Positions 8,205 to 10,501 of a stretch of DNA of 10,501 bases are shown here, piece by piece. Positions within the stretch are counted from its first letter, which is position 1, and each line of letters opens with the position of its first letter. Source of the stretch: Betaproteobacteria bacterium (GTDB taxonomy: Bacteria; Pseudomonadota; Gammaproteobacteria; Burkholderiales; Casimicrobiaceae); contig JANXZT010000131.1 of the NCBI GenBank assembly GCA_025355395.1, positions 1 through 10,501 on the forward strand, in the 5' to 3' direction. The translations under genes and the position numbers were made by a program. The notes below the pieces were generated by a model that saw only the letters and a list, made by a program, of their open reading frames with translations, was not told the origin of the DNA and ran no database searches.

Positions 8205-8408
8205 TTAGTCTTTGCTCTGGTAGACGTAACCCTGCTGGGCGACCCGGCCCTGATCCATCTTGCTGCGTTCCGCGAGGTCCCGCGGGGGCTTGTCCCAGAA
8301 GATGGCACGGCCATTTTGTTGCTGGCGCTCGAGTTCGGGCTTGGTCGACTTGAGCTTGTTAATGAACTCGGTCACGTCGGACACGTAATGACGGGCAGGC
8401 AACATCAT
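8205..8408 (-). CDS. small DUF3460-type protein, function unknown
   Basis: A 67-residue, charged, soluble protein with no signal peptide or membrane segment. Its pattern, an N-terminal YVSDVTEFINKLK, then PELERQQQNGRAIFWDKPPRDLAER and the ending GYVYQSKD, matches my memory of DUF3460, small proteins of about 60 residues typical of Betaproteobacteria with no assigned function. Translation probably starts at the ATG at 8408, with GGAG nine bases upstream; a second ATG follows immediately at 8405. It lies 20 bases upstream of the large glycoside hydrolase-like gene on the same strand, which suggests co-transcription, and is divergent from the MT-A70 gene. I recognise the family by sequence pattern only and cannot assign a role. 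Confidence 0.8.
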   Translation of the reverse strand: MMLPARHYVSDVTEFINKLKSTKPELERQQQNGRAIFWDKPPRDLAERSKMDQGRVAQQGYVYQSKD

Positions 8409-8450
8409 GATTCGAGACTCCGGTGTCTGACCTTCTACTGCGAAAGCGCA

Positions 8451-8459
8451 ATTTTATCA
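8451..8459 (-). promoter_or_regulatory. candidate extended -10 promoter for the DUF3460 / GH-like pair
   Basis: On the minus strand the bases read TGATAAAAT, an extended -10 (TGnTAnAAT) in an otherwise GC-rich 87-base divergent gap (8409-8495). No -35 match is visible at the expected distance. Transcription would start near 8444, giving a short leader of about 36 bases that still contains the GGAG ribosome binding site of the small gene. I see no comparable promoter for the plus-strand MT-A70 gene. Confidence 0.4.
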
Positions 8460-8495
8460 CCCACGGTCCAAGGTCCCTTCGCATCGACGCCTGAC

Positions 8496-9146
8496 ATGCC
8501 GCAATCCAATCACACTCCTGCATCGGAAGGGCTCACCGCCCATTTTGGCGACCGCCGTTTTTCGACGATTCTTGCTGATCCGCCCTGGCAGTTCCAGAAC
8601 CGTACCGGAAAGATGGCGCCGGAGCACAAGCGCCTTGCCCGTTATGCCACGATGACTTTGAATGACATCATCAGCATGCCGGTGGAAACGCTTGCACAGG
8701 AAACCGCTCATCTTTACCTCTGGGTTCCCAATGCGCTTTTGCCGGAGGGGCTGCGGGTAATGGAAGCGTGGGGATTCCAATACAAAACCAATATCGTCTG
8801 GCACAAGATCCGCAAGGATGGCGGGCCTGACGGGCGTGGAGTCGGCTTTTACTTCCGCAATGTGACCGAATTGGTTTTGTTCGGCATTCGCGGGAAGAAC
8901 GCCCGCACGCTTGCCCCCGGACGACGTCAAGTGAATTTCGTGAAAACGCAGAAGCGCGAACACTCCCGCAAGCCCGATGAGCTGTACGACCTCATCGAAG
9001 CATGCAGTCCGGCACCGTTTCTGGAGCTTTTCGCCAGAGGACCGCGGCCGAATTGGAGCAATTGGGGGAATGAGGCGTCAGCCTACTTTCCCGGCTGGCC
9101 GACCTATACGAACCACTCGCAATCGTCCCGACTGCCCGGGGTTTAG
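8496..9146 (+). CDS. MT-A70 family N6-adenine methyltransferase, orphan
   Basis: A 216-residue SAM-dependent methyltransferase of the MT-A70 family, whose members methylate the N6 of adenine in DNA or RNA. The catalytic DPPW lies at residues 28-31 within FSTILADPPWQFQNR. The fold continues with AHLYLWVPNALLPEGLRVMEAWGFQYKTNIVWHK (71-104) and ends with the family signature FLELFARGPRPNWSNWGNE (175-193), which parallels the ELFGR...NW...GN region of eukaryotic METTL3. Start 8496 was chosen because it lies just before the conserved domain. The reading frame stays open upstream, but that stretch runs antisense to the DUF3460 gene and shows no domain; the ribosome binding site is weak. No restriction endonuclease or target-recognition gene lies nearby, so it looks like an orphan enzyme. 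The target (DNA or RNA, and sequence) cannot be read from the protein. Confidence 0.88.
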   Translation: MPQSNHTPASEGLTAHFGDRRFSTILADPPWQFQNRTGKMAPEHKRLARYATMTLNDIISMPVETLAQETAHLYLWVPNALLPEGLRVMEAWGFQYKTNIVWHKIRKDGGPDGRGVGFYFRNVTELVLFGIRGKNARTLAPGRRQVNFVKTQKREHSRKPDELYDLIEACSPAPFLELFARGPRPNWSNWGNEASAYFPGWPTYTNHSQSSRLPGV

Positions 9147-9223
9147 CGCGCGGTGAGGCGGTGCAGCGCAAGGGTGCGACGCCCATGCCTTGTGCGATAG
9201 TCATCCGCGCAGGTTGTGGAAAT
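9147..9223. other. convergent intergenic gap between the MT-A70 gene and rlmL-like gene
   Basis: This 77-base stretch separates two converging genes, where terminators would be expected. The best fold is an imperfect hairpin (9188-9213, arms CCTTGTGCG and CGCGCAGG) with a bulge and a G-U pair and no T-tract on either strand. I do not call a terminator. Confidence 0.3.
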
Positions 9224-10378
9224 CTACCGGCTCGGGCGACCGGCCACGATGTCGAAGCGGAACAAGCGGCACTCGATCGCACCGTTGAAAAGCGGAGTCC
9301 GGGCTGACGGCTTCAATCCGATGAGTTTGGCCAAGCGCAAGTCCCCGGTGAAGATACAAGCTGTCCAGCCCGCGAAGTGCTGCTTGAGTGCATCGCCGAG
9401 GCGCGGATAGAACGCGGCCATTCGGGCATCATTTTCGAGGCGCACGCCGTACGGCGGATTGGCGATGAGAATGCCCAATGGCGCGGGTGCGGGGCGCTCG
9501 AGCACGTCGGCCTCGCTCGACTGCAGCCATTCCGTTACTTGGGCGGCTGCGGCATTGCTGTTGGTCCGGGCGAGCGCGGTGGGGTCGATGTCGCTCGCAA
9601 AGATCGTGGGCATCGATGGCGCGGGACGCACGCGATCACGCGCGCGTTGCCGAATCCGCTGCCACGCCGGGCCATCGAACCACGCGAGCTTCTGGAAGCC
9701 GAACGTCCGGCTGAGACCCGGGGCGCGTTGCGCGGCCATCATCGCCGCTTCGATGACAATCGTGCCGCTGCCGCACATTGGATCGAGCAAGGGCATGTCC
9801 GGTTGCCAGCCCGACAGCACGAGCAGCCCGGCTGCCAGATTCTCGCGCAGCGGTGCGGCGTCGGTGTCATGACGATACCCGCGCTTGAACAGTGGCTCGC
9901 CCGATGTGTCGAGGTAAAGCGTCGCTTCCCGCGCAGTCAGATAGGCGTGGATGCGGATGTCGGGCCGCTGCTTGTCCACCGATGGCCGCGTGCCGCTTTT
10001 GGCGCGGAATAGATCACATACCGCGTCCTTGATCCGCAGCGTCACGAATTCGAGGCTGGCCAACGGCGAGCGCGTAGCGGCCACGTCGACACGCAAGGTG
10101 CGATCTCCCCGGAAGTGCTCGGGCCAGGGGATCTTCTGCACCAGTTTGTAAAGATCGTCCTCGTTGCGATAACGACCATGCCCCACCTGCCACAGCACCC
10201 GGCTTGCAAGTCGTGACTCGAGATTTACCCGATACACAAGCTCGCGCGGTCCCGCGAACGCCACGCCGCCTTCGGCCGGTGTCACGAACTGCGCCTCGAG
10301 CGCGGTGAGCTCGGCGGCAAGTGCCGCTTCGAGTCCGCGTGGACAGGGTGTGAAAAAACGATCGATCATTGGCACCAT
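9224..10378 (-). CDS. rlmL: THUMP-domain class I SAM RNA methyltransferase, RlmL-like (23S rRNA m2G2445)
   Basis: Probable methyltransferase of the large-subunit rRNA, making N2-methylguanosine at the position equivalent to G2445 in E. coli. The 384-residue protein opens with FFTPCPRGLEAALAAEL (8-24), typical of the RlmL N-terminal region, followed by a THUMP RNA-binding domain (about 50-160). The Rossmann-fold domain has the SAM motif LLDPMCGSGTIVIEAA (197-212), the acidic motif ASDIDP (261-266) and the catalytic IANPPYGVRL (305-314). The C-terminal m7G-forming RlmK domain present in the E. coli fusion is absent, so this is the single-domain form. Starts at 10378 or 10369 are both possible, and neither has a visible ribosome binding site. 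It converges on the MT-A70 gene with a 77-base gap. A relative with another guanosine target in the same COG0116 group is the main alternative. Confidence 0.85.
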   Translation of the reverse strand: MVPMIDRFFTPCPRGLEAALAAELTALEAQFVTPAEGGVAFAGPRELVYRVNLESRLASRVLWQVGHGRYRNEDDLYKLVQKIPWPEHFRGDRTLRVDVAATRSPLASLEFVTLRIKDAVCDLFRAKSGTRPSVDKQRPDIRIHAYLTAREATLYLDTSGEPLFKRGYRHDTDAAPLRENLAAGLLVLSGWQPDMPLLDPMCGSGTIVIEAAMMAAQRAPGLSRTFGFQKLAWFDGPAWQRIRQRARDRVRPAPSMPTIFASDIDPTALARTNSNAAAAQVTEWLQSSEADVLERPAPAPLGILIANPPYGVRLENDARMAAFYPRLGDALKQHFAGWTACIFTGDLRLAKLIGLKPSARTPLFNGAIECRLFRFDIVAGRPSR

Positions 10379-10389
10379 TGCTGCGTCAT

Positions 10390-10408
10390 CGCCGCGAAGG
10401 TCGCGGCG
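10390..10408. repeat. perfect 8-bp inverted repeat (hairpin) upstream of the rlmL-like gene
   Basis: Arms CGCCGCGA and TCGCGGCG flank a 3-base loop. In the minus-strand transcript the hairpin would sit 11 bases before the start codon at 10378, where a ribosome binding site would otherwise be expected. The bases from 10384 (CGTCATCGCCGCGAAGG) also resemble a degenerate copy of the core of the neighbouring 36-bp repeat, so it may be a solo REP-like element and not a dedicated regulator. Confidence 0.55.
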
Positions 10409-10413
10409 CTTTC

Positions 10414-10501
10414 CGTCATCCCCGCGAAAGTGTACGGTGCCGACTCAATCGTCATCCCCGCGAAAGTGTACGGTGCCGACTCAATCGTCATCCCCGCGAA
10501 A
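10414..10501. repeat. exact 36-bp tandem repeat, at least 2.4 copies, open at the window edge
   Basis: Units start at 10414, 10450 and 10486; the first two are identical over all 36 bases and the third is cut after 16 bases by the window edge. Each unit begins with CGTCATCCCCGCGAAAG, the left half of a dispersed bacterial palindrome of the form GTCATCCCCGCGAAAGCGGGGAT. The right half is replaced by a constant stretch TGTACGGTGCCGACTCAAT. The array lies upstream of the rlmL-like start and may overlap its promoter. It is not a CRISPR array because the stretch between the cores does not vary. It could be a variable-number tandem repeat. Confidence 0.85.

Noticed and set aside
7995..8495. N-terminal extension of the MT-A70 protein in the same open frame
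   Set aside because: The extension would run antisense through the GH-like and DUF3460 genes, has no domain, and the conserved methyltransferase part begins just after the ATG at 8496.
9188..9213. Rho-independent terminator between the MT-A70 and rlmL-like genes
   Set aside because: The stem is imperfect, with a bulge and a G-U pair, and no T-tract follows on either strand.
9213..9223. DnaA-box-like TTGTGGAAA
   Set aside because: It does not match TTATNCACA or its complement well and stands alone, with no origin features.
10384..10501. Possible CRISPR array at the right edge
   Set aside because: The period is 36 bases with both the core and the stretch between cores identical, so there are no variable spacers. 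It is a plain tandem repeat as far as visible.

Overview
The window is GC-rich, gene-dense chromosomal DNA from a Gram-negative proteobacterium, most likely a betaproteobacterium. This rests on the outer-membrane assembly genes lptD and surA, a divergently placed amgK-murU pair, a free-standing RlmL-type methyltransferase without a fused RlmK half, and a DUF3460-type small protein, a family I associate with Betaproteobacteria. Nothing looks like a phage, plasmid or insertion sequence.

Left part (1-5630), envelope block: murU (cut by the left edge) and amgK lie on the minus strand. They encode the uridylyltransferase and sugar kinase that return N-acetylmuramic acid and GlcNAc from old peptidoglycan to UDP-sugars. 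Across a 140-base gap, lptD and surA run on the plus strand as a tight pair. LptD inserts lipopolysaccharide into the outer membrane, and SurA is the periplasmic chaperone that helps outer-membrane barrels, including LptD, to fold. The order murU-amgK / lptD-surA is the one known from Pseudomonas.

Middle part (5611-8408), less ordinary: where pdxA and ksgA usually follow surA, a large convergent minus-strand gene overlaps the end of surA by 20 bases. It encodes an 857-residue membrane-anchored protein with an Ig-like module, a TIM-barrel region that resembles GH42/clan GH-A glycoside hydrolases, and a C-terminal beta-sandwich. A DUF3460-type 67-codon gene lies 20 bases upstream of it, and an extended -10 promoter candidate lies in front of the pair.

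Right part (8496-10501): an MT-A70 family adenine methyltransferase with no visible restriction partner is divergent from the DUF3460 gene. A minus-strand THUMP-domain 23S rRNA methyltransferase (rlmL-like) follows. Upstream of that gene is a perfect 8-bp hairpin, then an exact 36-bp tandem repeat that runs off the right edge. The repeat contains the left half of a REP-like palindrome.

I see no complete, clearly new multi-gene system. The best candidates for new biology are the GH-like protein with its small partner, the orphan MT-A70 enzyme, and the half-palindrome tandem repeat. No gene-free stretch exceeds 300 bases.
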